This document shows, piece after piece, positions 38,853 to 40,076 of a DNA stretch of 40,076 nucleotides. The stretch is from CBFHSD01 sp965658375 (GTDB lineage Bacteria; Bacteroidota; Bacteroidia; Flavobacteriales_G; Salibacteraceae). The notes beneath the pieces were generated by a model, which was not told where the DNA came from, made no database searches, and saw only the letters and a list, made by a program, of their open reading frames with translations. Made by a program: the position numbers and the translations under genes. The DNA lies in NCBI GenBank assembly GCA_965658375.1, contig CBFHSD010000020.1:1-40076 (forward strand). Direction: 5' to 3'. How positions within the stretch are numbered: the stretch's first letter is position 1; each line of letters begins with the position of its first letter.

Positions 38853-39350
38853 TTATATTTTTTCTAATTCAGTTATTTCCTTTTCAGTTTTCGCTTTTGT
38901 TCTGCTACATCCAGAAATCCAAACAATATCATCTCCTTTTGGTGGTTGATAGTCTCCTGTGTCGTCAAAATACATTAGAACATCTTGAGAACCGTAAATG
39001 ATGTATTCTTTATCAATCTGAAATTGAAACCCACAAGTCTCTTCGTCTGGTGCAGAATAAAGGTCAACAGTAGTGGTATTCATAGCCCCCTTATAGATTT
39101 TGGTTGCTTCGACTTTATAATGCGCTACCCTTATATATGCCATGGGAAGTTCTCTGATTAATAATCCATCTGGAGGGGACTTGATTTGGTTGGAATCGGC
39201 TACCAATATTGTGTCTGCGCTCAATACTTTGCCAACCAACACATAATCCACTGATTTTACTTCTTCAACTACAGTCCTCTGCTCCCTGCACGAACAAGCG
39301 AAACTGAAATTAAAGGTCAGAACAGCTATTGTCAATAAAATCGTTTTCAT
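38853..39350 (-). CDS. Secreted TIMP-like / netrin-module (NTR) protein
   Basis: 165 residues. The signal peptide MKTILLTIAVLTFNFSFA is probably cleaved after A18, leaving a mature N-terminus Cys-Ser-Cys (C19, C21). The remaining pattern fits the bacterial TIMP/NTR fold: YVLVGKVLSADT (about 36-47), YKVEATKIYKGAMNTTTVDLYS (about 78-99), EETCGFQFQIDKEYIIYG with C106, and the terminal ISGCSRT with C148. The four Cys could form two disulfides. Eukaryotic TIMPs inhibit metalloproteases through a mature Cys-x-Cys N-terminus. Whether bacterial relatives do so is not established. It follows the PorZ-like gene by 19 nt, so they may be cotranscribed. A lipoprotein reading (C19 as lipobox) is weak, because Phe at -2 is unusual. 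Confidence 0.68.
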   Translation of the reverse strand: MKTILLTIAVLTFNFSFACSCREQRTVVEEVKSVDYVLVGKVLSADTILVADSNQIKSPPDGLLIRELPMAYIRVAHYKVEATKIYKGAMNTTTVDLYSAPDEETCGFQFQIDKEYIIYGSQDVLMYFDDTGDYQPPKGDDIVWISGCSRTKAKTEKEITELEKI

Positions 39351-39369
39351 TTTTCTTAATTGGCTACAA

Positions 39370-40076
39370 CTACCTTATAAAAGCAATGCGCGCGGTAGCC
39401 GAATTGTTGCTTTGCTCGTCTGCCACCAAAACCAAATACACCCCGGTAGCTACTCGCTCACCGTTCATGTCATTGCCGTTCCAAATGGCTTGACCACCTT
39501 CTGAAGTTGTTTGAAATACCAAGTTACCCGCTACGTCTGTTATTCTCACTTGGCTGTTGTTGATGAGTCCTGTAATAGAAATGGCTCCTCTATATTCTGG
39601 GTGAACCGGATTAGGGAACACCTTTATATCGCTGTAGGTAGTTTGAGCTTGTGTAGCCGTTCCTTTGTAAGCTACAATGCCCTCTTCTGTTCCAATCATC
39701 ACTTCTCCAGAAACAGGGTTCGCCTTGATGTCGATAATAAAGTCTGAAAATAAGGCGCTGTTGTTTGCCGTAAAATGGAAGATTTGCTTAGTGCCATCTT
39801 CAGACATCACAAAAACACCTGAACCGTTGGTTCCCAACCATTTTCTATTGGCGCCATCTACTTCTATACTTGTTACCGTTTCTGATTCTAAAAGGTATTG
39901 GGTGTAGCCATTTACTTCTACAAAAATGCGTTGCGCATCAAAATTAGATCCCTCAATAAATACACCAGATGGGTTATAGAAAACCGCAATGCCTTTATCG
40001 GTTCCTACCCAAATCTCACCGTCTTGATCTTGCGCAATGGAATAAATGTTTGTGCTAGGAAGGTTTCCTGTACTCA
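39370..40076 (-). CDS. porZ: PorZ-like T9SS protein: beta-propeller and C-terminal sorting domain (5' part outside the window)
   Basis: The frame is open from the window edge to TAG at 39370-39372, giving 234 C-terminal residues. Repeats of the two-component-regulator propeller type are seen: DGEIWVGTDKGIAVFYNPSG, GANRKWLGTNGSGVFVMSEDG and SGEVMIGTEEGIVAYKG. A type A T9SS sorting domain of about 75 residues follows (KVFPNPVHPEYRG..., ITDVAGNLVFQT, WNGNDMNGERVATGVYLVLV, ending RIAFIR). This combination, and the wording of the sorting domain, match PorZ, a T9SS component implicated in anionic LPS delivery for cargo attachment. Another propeller-bearing T9SS cargo is the alternative. The apparent start at 39837 is only a TTG inside the gene. 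Confidence 0.72.
   Translation of the reverse strand, partial: STGNLPSTNIYSIAQDQDGEIWVGTDKGIAVFYNPSGVFIEGSNFDAQRIFVEVNGYTQYLLESETVTSIEVDGANRKWLGTNGSGVFVMSEDGTKQIFHFTANNSALFSDFIIDIKANPVSGEVMIGTEEGIVAYKGTATQAQTTYSDIKVFPNPVHPEYRGAISITGLINNSQVRITDVAGNLVFQTTSEGGQAIWNGNDMNGERVATGVYLVLVADEQSNNSATARIAFIR

Overview
The window is a stretch of chromosome from a member of the Bacteroidota, most likely order Flavobacteriales. The evidence is: (i) the Bacteroidota -7 promoter element TAnnTTTG, or a one-base variant, before most transcription units; (ii) almost no Shine-Dalgarno sequences; (iii) type IX secretion (T9SS) components, including a PorW/SprE-type lipoprotein and a C-terminal T9SS sorting domain; (iv) the ATP synthase layout atpZ-orf-atpB-E-F-H-A-G without atpD/atpC; (v) the Bacteroidota-type SdhC/SdhA pair. 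Gene density is high, genes sit in short operons, and the content is mostly housekeeping. I see no phage, IS element, CRISPR array or recognisable defence island.

Layout. 1-1020 (minus): start of the succinate dehydrogenase operon, sdhC then sdhA (cut by the window edge). 1113-3844 (plus): pepP-pepE-elbB, two peptidases and a DJ-1-like protein. 3877-7238 (plus): HAD phosphatase-map-queD-lpxH-CPBP protease, an operon of abutting or overlapping genes. 7243-9281 (minus): a TPR sensor histidine kinase killed by three in-frame stops and one frameshift. 9505-9610: bidirectional terminator and tRNA-Asn. 9668-11174: PfkB sugar kinase converging on a stand-alone biotin carrier. 11267-15277: lipoprotein M1 peptidase converging on rnhA and an M23 peptidase. 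15329-24300 (plus): porW, bactofilin and the ATP synthase operon. 24354-27100: DcaP-like outer membrane protein plus an NtrY-like sensor kinase. 27128-30600: crotonase, polysaccharide flippase, dUTPase and Bax-inhibitor-1 family protein. 30651-33258: TlpA-like lipoprotein and MscS. 33273-35498: GT-C type glycosyltransferase and a small lipoprotein. 35503-38642 (minus): recO followed by a TonB-dependent receptor. 38853-40076 (minus): a PorZ-like T9SS protein (cut by the window edge) followed by a small TIMP-like secreted protein.

How the genes fit together. Energy metabolism is represented by succinate dehydrogenase and most of the F1Fo ATPase. Envelope biogenesis and secretion are represented by PorW, PorZ, bactofilin, M23 endopeptidase, LpxH, flippase, glycosyltransferase, TonB receptor and DcaP-like porin.

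The most noteworthy observations are: (a) two kinds of promoter-to-start spacing, with four genes whose start codon lies only 4-5 nt after the -7 element (predicted leaderless mRNAs), two of them sharing the identical 15-mer TAATTTCGCGCTATG; (b) the multiply inactivated but motif-complete histidine kinase; (c) a TIMP-like protein with a predicted Cys-x-Cys mature N-terminus beside a PorZ-like gene; (d) intercistronic hairpins in the atp operon. None of these amounts to a clearly new multi-gene system. All functional assignments come from motifs read by eye, without database searches.
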